From Actinomadura cremea (GTDB taxonomy: Bacteria > Actinomycetota > Actinomycetes > Streptosporangiales > Streptosporangiaceae), in the NCBI RefSeq assembly GCF_014648495.1, contig NZ_BMRF01000009.1:213281-277280 (forward strand): a stretch of 64,000 bases of DNA, written 5' to 3'. This document shows positions 18,296 through 26,149 of this stretch, in pieces (within the stretch, counting starts at the first letter, position 1; the number at the start of each line of letters is the position of its first letter). The notes beneath the pieces are model-generated. The model was not told where the DNA came from, searched no databases, and saw only the letters and a list, made by a program, of their open reading frames with translations. Position numbers and translations under genes: made by a program.

Positions 18296-18992
18296 CGCTT
18301 CCTTCCATCTCCTCAGGTACGCGAGCGTGGACGCCATGCGGCACATGGCGCTGGACCGCCCGAGTCTGCGCGCGGCGGCGGGCTTGTCGTTCTGGCGGTT
18401 GCTGGGGACCGGGCGCGGCCGCTCCATGAGCCTGGGCGCCGATCTGCGCCGGTGGGCGCTGTTCGCGGTCTGGGACGGCGAGGCCGCGCTGGAGGAGTTC
18501 CTGGAGCGCTCCGCGGTGGCGAACCGGTGGCGCGCCGAGGCCGAGGAAGCCTGGCACGTGCGGTTGCGGCCGCTGTCCTCGCGCGGACGATGGGGCGGAC
18601 GGGACCCGTTCGGCGCGCGGAACGGGCCGGGCGCGCACGTCCCGGACGCACCCGTGGCCGTGCTGACCCGCGCGTCCATCCGCCCACGCCGGCTGGTCGC
18701 GTTCTACCGCGCGGTGCCCGAGGTGGACCGTGCTCTGCGGGACCAGGACGGATGCCTGGCCTCGGTCGGCGTGGGCGAGTGGCCGCTGGCACGGCAGGCG
18801 ACGTTCTCCCTCTGGCGCGACGAGGCGGCGATCGACCGGTTCGCCTACCGGGGCCACGCCCACCGTGACGTGATCGGACGGGTGCGGGCCCACGACTGGT
18901 ATTCGGAAGAACTGTTCGCCCGGTTCGCCCCCTACGGAAGCCGGGGGAGCTGGGACGGCCGCGACCCGCTGCGCGCACACGCCGGGGGATGA
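18255..18992 (+). CDS. CrtA-like carotenoid oxygenase (spheroidene monooxygenase family)
   Basis: A protein of up to 245 residues. [12 protein letters not shown] near the N-terminus, the repeated pattern of [11 protein letters not shown] and [11 protein letters not shown] ending each half, and the internal duplication ([16 protein letters not shown] versus [15 protein letters not shown]) match spheroidene monooxygenase relatives, a ferredoxin-like dimeric alpha-beta fold. CrtA inserts a keto group at C-2 of acyclic carotenoids. Start is uncertain: ATG 18255 or GTG 18276, neither with a good ribosome site, and both overlap the divergent PlsY gene. The neighbourhood of CrtB, CrtI and CruF-like genes supports carotenoid ketolation. 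Confidence 0.75.
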   Translation: MTGTSTDVTGTGVIASFHLLRYASVDAMRHMALDRPSLRAAAGLSFWRLLGTGRGRSMSLGADLRRWALFAVWDGEAALEEFLERSAVANRWRAEAEEAWHVRLRPLSSRGRWGGRDPFGARNGPGAHVPDAPVAVLTRASIRPRRLVAFYRAVPEVDRALRDQDGCLASVGVGEWPLARQATFSLWRDEAAIDRFAYRGHAHRDVIGRVRAHDWYSEELFARFAPYGSRGSWDGRDPLRAHAGG

Positions 18993-18997
18993 CCGGC

Positions 18998-20047
18998 TCA
19001 TGCCCGGCCTCCGACCGCCGAACCCGTCGGGGCGTCCGCCACGGTCAGGGCCGAGGCGACCGTACAGGCCCGCGCGACGGCGGTGGCTCCGGACGATCCG
19101 TGGGCGACGAGAACGGACCCGTTCAGCCCCAGCAGTGCCGCGCCGCCGTGGGCGTCGGCGCTGTAGCGCCGGCCCACCTCGGCGAGCGCGTCCGGTACGG
19201 CGGCCGACCCGTCGGCGGCCATGCCCAGCACGGTGCGGACGCAGCCCTCGATGTTCTTCAGGACCACGTTGCCGGTGAACCCGTCGGTCGCCACCACGTC
19301 CACGGTTCCGGCCAGCACGTCGTGGCCCTCGACGTTGCCGTGGAACCGTACCGGCAGGTCCGGCAGCAGCCGGGCCGCCTCGCGGACGAGCCGGTTGCCC
19401 TTCCCCGGCTCCGAGCCGATCGACAGCAACCCCACCAGCGGGTCGGGCACGCCCAGCACCGTCCGCGCGTACCGCCCGCCCAGGACGGCGAACTGCGCGA
19501 CCATCGGCGCGGTGGGGTCGGCCGTTCCGCCCACGTCGACCAGCACGGTGGAACCGGACGCCGTGGGCAGGGCGATGGCGAGCGCGGGACGCAGCACACC
19601 GTCCGCGCGTCCGAGGACGCGGACGGCGCAGGCCACCACGGCACCCGTCGAGCCGGCCGAGACGAAGGCGGCGCCCCGGCGCCGCGCGAGTTCGCAACCG
19701 ACTCTCAGGCTGGTGGCGGGACGCGCGATCGCCTGCGCGACCCCGTCGGTCATCGTGACGGTGCCGTCGGTGTGCACGACCTCCAGCTCGCCGAGGCCGC
19801 CGTGCACGCGCAGTTCCCGATGGATCTGCTCCCGGCGGCCGACCAGGATCACCTCCGCACCCTGCTCGCGGTGCGCGGCCAGGGCGCCCGGCACGGTCTC
19901 CACCGGCCCGTGATCGCCGCCCATCGCGTCCAGCACGACCGGACGTCCCGGCCCCGTGGTGGCGCGGCGCGCGGGCCGGGCGAGGCCGGACGGGAGCACC
20001 GCCCCGGCCGCGCCGTCCGAGGGCGGGACGTCGCCGGGCGCGACCAC
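18998..20047 (-). CDS. PlsX-like phosphate acyltransferase
   Basis: A 349-residue soluble protein. The GTG at 20047 is preferred because it follows the crtB stop by one base and GGAGG lies 6 nt upstream; GTG 20065 is in frame but lacks this. PlsX signatures are complete: VVLDAMGGDHGP, FVSAGSTGAVVA, LLSIGSEPGKGN and VVATDGFTGNVVLKNIEG. PlsX converts acyl-ACP to acyl-phosphate, the donor used by PlsY. It is third in a coupled crtI-crtB-plsX operon, so it is produced with the pigment enzymes and not with fatty-acid genes, which supports a dedicated acyl-phosphate supply. Confidence 0.88.
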   Translation of the reverse strand: MVAPGDVPPSDGAAGAVLPSGLARPARRATTGPGRPVVLDAMGGDHGPVETVPGALAAHREQGAEVILVGRREQIHRELRVHGGLGELEVVHTDGTVTMTDGVAQAIARPATSLRVGCELARRRGAAFVSAGSTGAVVACAVRVLGRADGVLRPALAIALPTASGSTVLVDVGGTADPTAPMVAQFAVLGGRYARTVLGVPDPLVGLLSIGSEPGKGNRLVREAARLLPDLPVRFHGNVEGHDVLAGTVDVVATDGFTGNVVLKNIEGCVRTVLGMAADGSAAVPDALAEVGRRYSADAHGGAALLGLNGSVLVAHGSSGATAVARACTVASALTVADAPTGSAVGGRA

Positions 20048-20048
20048 C

Positions 20049-20984
20049 TCAGCCCTCCGCGGCACGCGGGCGCCGCTCGGCGCGGGCCGCGGCGGACGCG
20101 GCCACCAGGTGCCGTGTGAAGATCGCGGCCCGGCGCCGGCGCGGGACCCGCGCCCGCTCCACGAGCACGTCGTGGTCGGCCGCGGCGATCCGGTCCAGGA
20201 TGCCGCCGTACAACGCCGCCGCGGCGCGGATGCAGGGCCGCGAGGACGGGACCAGCATCTCGATGCCCTCCCGCGCGAGCCGGTAGTGGCGGCGGGCCCG
20301 CCCGGCCTCGAAGGCGATCAGCTCACGCAGCTCCGGCGTGCAGCCTCCGGCGAGTTCGGCCTCGGTGACCCCGAACCTCGCCATGTCCTGCAGCGGCAGG
20401 TAGATGCGGCTGCGGGCCTTGTCCTCGGCCACGTCCCGCAGGAAGTTGGTGAGCTGGAACGCCCGTCCCAGCTCGCGGGCGGGCTCCCGCGCGACCCGCT
20501 CGGCGCCGGGCACCGTCTCCAGCACCGGCAGCATCATCAGTCCGATCGCCGCGGCCGAACCCTCCATATAGGTCAGCAGATCCTGGTAGGTGTCGTAGCG
20601 GGTGACGGTCAGGTCGGCGCGCATCGAGGACAGGAACGCCCGGACGTCGTCGTGCTCGATGCCGAAGGACCGCACCGTGTGGACGAACGCGGGCAGCACC
20701 GGGTCCCGCACCGGTTCCCCGGCCAGGCTCGCCTCCAGCCGCGCCGCCACGCCGTCCAGCGCCGCGGCCCGCCCGGCGGAGGAGCCGGCGCCGGACCTGC
20801 GGTCGGTGACATCGACGATGTCGTCGACGTGCCGGGCGAATCCGTACAGCGCGTGCACGTGCCTGCGCTTCCACGCGGGCAGGAGCAGCGTGGCGAGATA
20901 GAACGAGCGGCCGTGCCGGGCGTTGATGCGCCGGCAGTGCTCGTAGCTGGTCGTCAACGTCATCGGACGCGTGGTCGTCGTCAT
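20049..20984 (-). CDS. crtB: Phytoene synthase
   Basis: A 311-residue soluble prenyl-condensing enzyme that joins two geranylgeranyl diphosphates to phytoene. Start ATG 20984 has GGAGGG upstream and overlaps the crtI stop (ATGA). Both aspartate-rich metal sites are present: YGFARHVDDIVDV near residue 55, and AFQLTNFLRDVAEDKARSRI near 180, the latter being the classic squalene/phytoene synthase signature. RSFYLATLLLP marks the N-terminal substrate helix. Length is normal. No crtE-type geranylgeranyl diphosphate synthase is present in the window, so the substrate must come from elsewhere in the genome. Confidence 0.95.
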   Translation of the reverse strand: MTTTTRPMTLTTSYEHCRRINARHGRSFYLATLLLPAWKRRHVHALYGFARHVDDIVDVTDRRSGAGSSAGRAAALDGVAARLEASLAGEPVRDPVLPAFVHTVRSFGIEHDDVRAFLSSMRADLTVTRYDTYQDLLTYMEGSAAAIGLMMLPVLETVPGAERVAREPARELGRAFQLTNFLRDVAEDKARSRIYLPLQDMARFGVTEAELAGGCTPELRELIAFEAGRARRHYRLAREGIEMLVPSSRPCIRAAAALYGGILDRIAAADHDVLVERARVPRRRRAAIFTRHLVAASAAARAERRPRAAEG

Positions 20985-22486
20985 CGGCTGCCCTCCAGGA
21001 TCCGGGCGGCGGCCAGCCGCCCCGAGATCAGGGCCGGGGGAACCCCGACGCCCGGGGCGGTGTGCATACCGGCGAAGTGCAGGCCGCGCACCTTCCGGCT
21101 GCGGCCGGACGGGCGCAGCCATGCCGTCTGCGTGAAGCGGTGGTCCAACGCGAAGGGCGTGCCGGCCGAGTGCCCCAGCCGGGCCCACGCCGGCGGATCG
21201 AACGTCAGCCGCGGCCGGTCCGACAGGTCGCCGTACCCCAGGGCGGCGAGACGCCCCAGCAGCCGCTTCTCCAACCGCTCCGTGAGCCGGTCCCAGTCGG
21301 CTCCGCAGGTCAGGTTCGGGACGGGTTCGAGCACGCTGAGCGTCGAGTGCCCGGACGGAGCGGCGGTGGCGTCCGCGCCGGGATGGGTGACCAGGAGACT
21401 GGGGTCGGGCTGCGGCCGTCCGGCCACGAGCGCGGAGAACGCGCCCCCCGGCTCTCGACCGAAATGCACGGTGTGATGCGCCTGTTCCGGTAGGCGTCGG
21501 TCCAGACCGAAATGGACGACCAGGCAGGACGGCGAGTGGCGGGGGCGCCGCAGCCGCCAGTCGGTCGCCTGCTCCGGAAGCAGCCCCGAGTGCGCCCGGA
21601 CCCGGTCACAGGCGACCACGACATGGCTCGCGGCGATGCGCTCACCGGTGTCCAGCCGCACCGCCCGCACGCCGCACGCGCCGGTCTCGACCCGTTCGGC
21701 GCGCACGCCGTACCGCACGCACGTCCCCACCTTCTCCGCCACACCCGCCAGGGCCCTGGGGACGGCGTGCATCCCGCCGTCGCGAGGGAAGTAGACGCCG
21801 CCGACGGTGTCCATGTGCGCCACCACCGCGTAGATCGCCAGCGCCTGGTGCGGAGCGAGCCCGACGTACAGCGACTGGAAGGTGTGCGCCCGGACGAGCC
21901 GCTCGTCGCTCAACTGCCCGGCGACGAACCGGTCCAGGCGCCTGAAACCGCCCGCCGCGGCCAGCTTCAGCAGCGCGTACGGGCGCGCCATGTCGCGCAG
22001 CCGTGTCATGTCGGCGTCGATGAACGCCGCCCACTCCGCCTCGAACATCGCGCCGAGCCGGCGCCGGAACCGCAGATACCGCGCGGCCTCGGCCGGGCCG
22101 CACAGCGCGCGCACGTTGTCGGCCATCTCCCGGGCGCCCGCCACGACGTCCAGGTGCGAGCCGTCGGGGAAGGCCAGCCGGTAGAAGGGAGACAGCCGCC
22201 GCAGCGGCAGCCACCTGTCGACGTCCTCACCGGCCGCGCCGAAGACGCCGGCCAGCACGTCCGGCATCGTCAGCACCGACGGGCCGGTGTCGAACCGGTA
22301 GGGCCCCACGTCGGCCGTCCCGCAGCAGCCCCCCGGTTCCCGTCCGGCCTCGACGACCACGACCTCACGTCCGCGCGCCGCGAGATGGATCGCGGCCGAC
22401 AGCCCGGACAGCCCCGCGCCGACCACCACCACCGGACCACGCCCGGCCGGCGATCCGGTCCGCGGCGCGTTCGGCGGCGAGCCCAT
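20981..22486 (-). CDS. crtI: Phytoene desaturase
   Basis: A 501-residue FAD enzyme converting phytoene to lycopene-type products. VVVVGAGLSGLSAAIHLAAR is the Rossmann motif, followed by EAGREPGGCCGT and FDTGPSVLTMPDVL. HFAGMHTAPGVGVPPALISG is the C-terminal FAD motif of CrtI. ATG 22486 is used; the frame is open to an ATG at 22552 with a short GGAG-like site, so a 22-residue extension is possible. It is first in the crtI-crtB-plsX operon. The upstream 22487-22905 region holds a coupled short frame and presumably the promoter; no clear -10/-35 pair was recognised. Confidence 0.93.
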   Translation of the reverse strand: MGSPPNAPRTGSPAGRGPVVVVGAGLSGLSAAIHLAARGREVVVVEAGREPGGCCGTADVGPYRFDTGPSVLTMPDVLAGVFGAAGEDVDRWLPLRRLSPFYRLAFPDGSHLDVVAGAREMADNVRALCGPAEAARYLRFRRRLGAMFEAEWAAFIDADMTRLRDMARPYALLKLAAAGGFRRLDRFVAGQLSDERLVRAHTFQSLYVGLAPHQALAIYAVVAHMDTVGGVYFPRDGGMHAVPRALAGVAEKVGTCVRYGVRAERVETGACGVRAVRLDTGERIAASHVVVACDRVRAHSGLLPEQATDWRLRRPRHSPSCLVVHFGLDRRLPEQAHHTVHFGREPGGAFSALVAGRPQPDPSLLVTHPGADATAAPSGHSTLSVLEPVPNLTCGADWDRLTERLEKRLLGRLAALGYGDLSDRPRLTFDPPAWARLGHSAGTPFALDHRFTQTAWLRPSGRSRKVRGLHFAGMHTAPGVGVPPALISGRLAAARILEGSR

Positions 22487-22728
22487 CAACGCGACCCGCC
22501 CGAGCCGCGCTCTCCGTCCACACCCTTCCGGAAGCCCATCCGCCTGCCCCATTTCTCCGCCGAGGTCTGCGCCGCGTTCGTCCCCGGAGGCCGCGCGGGC
22601 GATGCCGCAGGCGCGTACCGCCCCGGTGGACCGGCCGCCGCGTTCGGCGGGGTCCTGCCGTCGACGCGGTCACCGCGTCGCCGCCTCGCCGGCGCCGCAT
22701 CGATCGAGGCGATCGCGGCCGTGGACAC
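22486..22728 (-). CDS. Possible 80-residue leader frame coupled to crtI
   Basis: An alanine/proline/arginine-rich frame from a GTG at 22728 whose TGA overlaps the crtI ATG (TGATG), an arrangement used for translational coupling. There is no recognised domain and no clear ribosome site, and such composition is easily produced by GC-rich DNA. I list it because of the exact overlap; it may equally be non-coding leader. Confidence 0.22.
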   Translation of the reverse strand: MSTAAIASIDAAPARRRRGDRVDGRTPPNAAAGPPGRYAPAASPARPPGTNAAQTSAEKWGRRMGFRKGVDGERGSGGSR

Positions 22729-22905
22729 GAGACTTGCTCACCGCCCCCTTTTGGTCGGTCGCTCCGTACCCGGCGTCCAGTAGCGCAAGCGCCCATCCAA
22801 GAAACCTTTGCCCACCGACGCGAGCACCCTTGGCCCAACGACCTGCACCAATGTCGCGGTGCGCGAGCGCCGGCCGAGTCCCCGGAGCGTCCGGGGCGAG
22901 ATCGG

Positions 22906-23160
22906 TCAGGGCCGCAGCAGCACCTTGATGGCGCGGTCGTGGATCAGGTCGATCGGTTCGGGCAGGAACCGGCGCATCGGCGCGGGTCCGCCGTGCAGTG
23001 GACCTGGGAGAAGAACCGCTGGTTCACCGGGCAGCGCGACGTCGTGGGAGACGCCGACGAACCCGAATGTGGCCGCCGGGACGGGGGGAGCCGATGGCCT
23101 GCGTCATCGACTCCTGGGCGAAGTGTTCGGCCGGGGCCTTGAGTTGGAGTGCGGGTGATG
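22906..23160 (-). pseudogene. Zinc-dependent alcohol dehydrogenase, C-terminal relic
   Basis: In minus-strand frames ending at the TGA at 22908, typical medium-chain dehydrogenase sequence is visible: AQESMTQAIGSPRPGGHI, then (shifted by one base) GFVGVSHDVALPGE, GGPAPMRRFLPEPIDLIHD and finally RAIKVLLRP. About 35 residues that normally separate the last two motifs are deleted, the frame is broken after PGGHI, and the zinc-binding and Rossmann parts are missing. It is therefore a relic. Confidence 0.6.
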
Positions 23161-23618
23161 TGTTCCATCTGAACTCCTTGATCGAACGAACGGAATGCCG
23201 CCGAGTTGTCCGCTGCGCTCCAGGGACCGAGGCATGCAAAAGGTTTGACCGGCTCTTGGCCGAAACTGCTCCCTGGCGGGCAATGGCCGGAACGCCTATC
23301 CAGCAGTGGGGACGGACGACCGTCCGCAGCGGCCACGCTCTCGAGCATCTCCGATCGTTGTCGATACCCAGGAACTCGCGGGTCAACGTGGGAGAGAAGG
23401 ATCCTGATATTCCAGGTACCGGCAGAGCCCCCGCCAAGCGCATCCGCCCGCCTGGCTCGGGAACGTGCATACCCAGGGCGACGGGCCCTCCCGTCCCTCC
23501 GCGGCGACCGGCGCGTCCTCGGCCCGCGCCGGGAGGAGGACGTCCTCACCCGCGCGGGCCAACCGGACCACCCTTCGGCGGGAGGCTCGGCGGATCGGTG
23601 CCCGCGAGGCTTGGCCCT
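23161..23618. other. Spacer without recognisable genes
   Basis: About 460 nt between two pseudogenes. Base composition drops slightly and open frames are short and of improbable composition on both strands. I see no RNA gene, dyad or promoter that I can support. It is probably eroded remains of the alcohol dehydrogenase locus. Confidence 0.4.
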
Positions 23619-24381
23619 ATGGGTGCGATCTTCAGGCGGTGGCCGGCGTGGGCCGGGTACGCGGGCGGCGCGTGGTCGGTGATGGCGGTGGGGCTCGCCC
23701 TCTACTGGGCGGGCGGCGGGACGGCCGGGTATCCGCTGCGGGGCGTGCGGGGCCGGGACGTGCGCGCACTGCGGACGCCCGCACGCCGGCACGGGGACCG
23801 CGAAGGCTCCGGCACCGGTGACGGACGCGCCGCGCGCCGTCCGCCCGGCGGCCCGGGGGGGCGTGCTGGCGTTCGTCCCGTACATGGTGATGAAGACGAC
23901 GTGGGCGTTCGGCGGGACGTTCGCGGGCATTCCGGGTGCCGAGGTCGTCGCCGAATTCCGCCGCAACGGCGCGTCCGGGCTGATCCTCACGCTGGAACGG
24001 TACGGGCTGGACTTCACCACGCTGTCGGCGCTCGCCGGGATCTTCCTGCTGCTCGCCTTGACGCACCGGTGGGGGCAGATGTTCCCGCGCTGGGCGCCGC
24101 CGCTCGCCGGCCGCCGGGTGCCGCGCTGGCTGCCGCTCGTCCCGGCGTGGCTCGGAGCGGCGAGGCTCGGCCCGTACGGGATCGCGGGGACGCTCGGCTA
24201 CCTGCTGCCGATCGCCGTGGGCCTCCGGGAACTCCCGGACGACGGTGTCATGAGCGGGTGGTCCGGCTGGACGGTCGCCGCGTGCGGGATCGGCGCGTTC
24301 GGCGTCTACGGAACCGCGCTCGGCGCCGCCGCGTGGTCCTACCAGCGGCGCACCCGTCCGCGCTGCACGATCGAATGCTGA
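23619..24381 (+). pseudogene. Multi-pass membrane protein gene, frameshifted and internally shortened
   Basis: The ATG at 23619 opens MGAIFRRWPAWAGYAGGAW and a first transmembrane segment, then the reading frame is lost at about 23735-23800. From 23800 a different frame continues with VTDAPRAVRPAARGGVLAF, YMVMKTTWAFGG, LLLALTHRWGQMFPRW and RRVPRWLPLVPAWLG to the TGA at 24381. The two parts together look like one actinobacterial polytopic membrane protein of unknown function, lacking its second and third helices. The 187-codon second part has a GTG at 23818 and might still be translated, but nothing supports that. Confidence 0.5.
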
Positions 24382-24756
24382 GGGCCGGGCACGGTACGTC
24401 CGCCATTGGGACCCTTGGACATGTTCGAAACAGGATCGCGGTCATCGGCGAATGGCTTATCTCGTTGGGAAGAAATTACTTTTCGTACATCCCGGGGAGC
24501 AAGGCCAGCGACTTGCCGAGTCGCCGACCCGCGAGAGTCCGCACCGCGGTGCCGGCGACCGCACGGAAATTCATTGGCCGCCCCAACGCTGTAGGGTGGC
24601 TGTCGTGGAAGAGACTTCCGCACACCTGACCGCTAAGCCGAGTCGGCTGCTCACTCAGGTGCGCGCGCGGATACCACTACCGGAGCCCGGCCCCGTGCTG
24701 AACGGGTTCGGGGGCGGCAGGCCCACCCGAGCCCGGATGTCCGAAGGTGCGAAAGG
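24382..24756. other. Spacer without recognisable genes
   Basis: Roughly 375 nt, less GC-rich than its surroundings (for example around 24450-24490). A 102-codon plus-strand frame (24452-24760) crosses it but has no ribosome site, shows poor codon use in its first half and matches no family I recognise. No RNA gene or terminator was seen. Confidence 0.35.
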
Positions 24757-24976
24757 GTGACCGGCACCACGCAGGAGCATCGGCGACTTCGACGCATGGA
24801 CCGAGCGCTGGAGCCGCATTTCGGTCGAGGACAGGCAGACTCGCCCCGACCGCTCACGCATCACCGACGAGCTTGAATCCACTTTGGCGCAGGCCGCCGC
24901 CCTCGACCGCCGCGCCATACCGGGAGTCCATGAACGCGCCCACGCCGCAGACGGCACCGACCCGTCCGTGCGGTAA
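24757..24976 (+). pseudogene. Small hypothetical gene, probably frameshifted
   Basis: A GTG at 24757 after GAAAGG opens MTGTTQEH. One base out of phase, an open frame from 24761 to the TAA at 24976 reads GDFDAWTERWSRISVEDRQT, then ITDELESTLAQAAALDRRAI. The second stretch has strong actinobacterial codon use and a helical look, but no start of its own. A single indel near 24780 would join the two into a protein of about 70 residues. It lies 38 nt before the next small gene, suggesting a former two-gene operon. No function is recognised. Confidence 0.35.
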
Positions 24977-25014
24977 CGCGTGACAAGCTCGATATCGATC
25001 CTCGAAGGAGAACC

Positions 25015-25305
25015 ATGACCCGCGAGTCCAAGCTGGACCTGTACGACCTGCTGCGGAAAAGCAGCGGTAACGAGCCCGTTGAACCCGAGAAGCTTCCCGA
25101 GCCCGATCGGGGCACCGGTCGTTCCGGGGGCGCGAAGACGACGACCCCGCGCCGGGCCCGCTCCGGCCGGACCGGGCCCGTGACGGTGCGCAGGGCCGAC
25201 CCCCGGTTGTGGGAGGCCGCCCGAGAGGCGGCGGACGGAGACACCAGCCGCCTGGAAATCCTGGCCGACGGCTCGGTGGTCATTCACAATCAACCGATCA
25301 GGTGA
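25015..25305 (+). CDS. Hypothetical small protein
   Basis: A 96-residue protein with a good ribosome site (GAAGGAG 5 nt before ATG 25015). It is charged: an acidic N-terminal helix (MTRESKLDLYDLLRK), a basic, flexible centre rich in arginine and threonine, and a more structured C-terminal end (ADPRLWEAAREAADGDTSRL then EILADGSVVIHN). The ending resembles small actinobacterial proteins of unknown function. It has no membrane segment or signal peptide. It follows the broken small gene above and converges with the acetyltransferase gene. Confidence 0.6.
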   Translation: MTRESKLDLYDLLRKSSGNEPVEPEKLPEPDRGTGRSGGAKTTTPRRARSGRTGPVTVRRADPRLWEAAREAADGDTSRLEILADGSVVIHNQPIR

Positions 25306-25456
25306 CCCCGAGCGGCCGGGGAACGAACGACGCATCCCGGCCACCGGGGTGGAGACCGAGGTAACGGACGGCCCACGGCCCCAGGGCCTGGGCAGGACCC
25401 CGCCCCGTCCGATGCGGAGTCTCACGGCCGGACGGGCGCGGTCGCCGGCGCGTCCC

Positions 25457-26104
25457 TCAGCCCCGTCCGGGGGCCGCGTTCTCCAGGTCGTCGATGCTGC
25501 CGGACATGATCGTGCGGATGTGCTCGGTGATGTGCTCGATCGGCCAGTCCCACCAGGCCAGGGCCAGGAGGCGGTCGACGTCGGCGTCGCCGTGGCGGCG
25601 ACGGATGAGCCGGGCGGGGTTGCCGCCGACGACGCCGTAGTCGGGCACGTCGTCGACGACGACGGAGCCGGAGGCGACGATCGCACCGTGGCCGATGCGG
25701 ACGCCCGGCATCACCGTGGCCCGGTACCCGAGCCAGATGTCGTGGCCCAGCACGGTGTCGCCCCGTCCGGGCAGGCCGGTGATGAGGTCGACGTGCTCGG
25801 CCCAGGAACCGCCCATGATCGGGAACGGAAAGGTCGACGGGCCGTCCATGCGGTGGTTGGCGCCGTTCATGATGAACCGCACGCCCTCGCCCAGGGCGCA
25901 GAACCTCCCGATGACCAGCCTCTCCGGCCCGTAGTGGTACAGGACGTTCCGGGTCTCGAAGGCGGTCGGATCGTCCGGGTCGTCGTAGTACGAGAACTCC
26001 CCGACCTCGATCAGGGGCGAGGTGATCAACGGTCGCAGCAGGACCAGACGCGGCTGCTCGGGCATCGGATGCACCACGGTCGGGTCGGCGGGGGCAGATG
26101 GCAT
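25457..26104 (-). CDS. Vat/CatB-family O-acetyltransferase (streptogramin A acetyltransferase-like)
   Basis: A 215-residue left-handed beta-helix (hexapeptide repeat) enzyme. Family landmarks: VGEFSYYDDP near residue 35, IGRFCALGEGVRFIMNGANH with the active-site histidine, and MDGPSTFPF. The repeats follow (TVLGHDIWLGYRATVMPGV, IGHGAIVASGSVVVDDVPD), then YGVVGGNPARLIRRR. Vat enzymes inactivate group A streptogramins with acetyl-CoA; the same fold also acetylates other acceptors (CatB). ATG 26104 has AGAAAGG upstream. Pairing with an ABC-F gene 45 nt upstream on the same strand and a divergent TetR gene makes an antibiotic-resistance role likely; the drug is inferred. Confidence 0.85.
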   Translation of the reverse strand: MPSAPADPTVVHPMPEQPRLVLLRPLITSPLIEVGEFSYYDDPDDPTAFETRNVLYHYGPERLVIGRFCALGEGVRFIMNGANHRMDGPSTFPFPIMGGSWAEHVDLITGLPGRGDTVLGHDIWLGYRATVMPGVRIGHGAIVASGSVVVDDVPDYGVVGGNPARLIRRRHGDADVDRLLALAWWDWPIEHITEHIRTIMSGSIDDLENAAPGRG

Positions 26105-26149
26105 AGGGAATCGTTGCCTTTCTGAAGGAGAGTCGTCGGCCGGTGAACG

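Noticed and set aside
24452-24760. 102-codon frame starting MAYLVGKKLLF
   Set aside because: No ribosome site, composition changes halfway, no family resemblance; treated as spacer.
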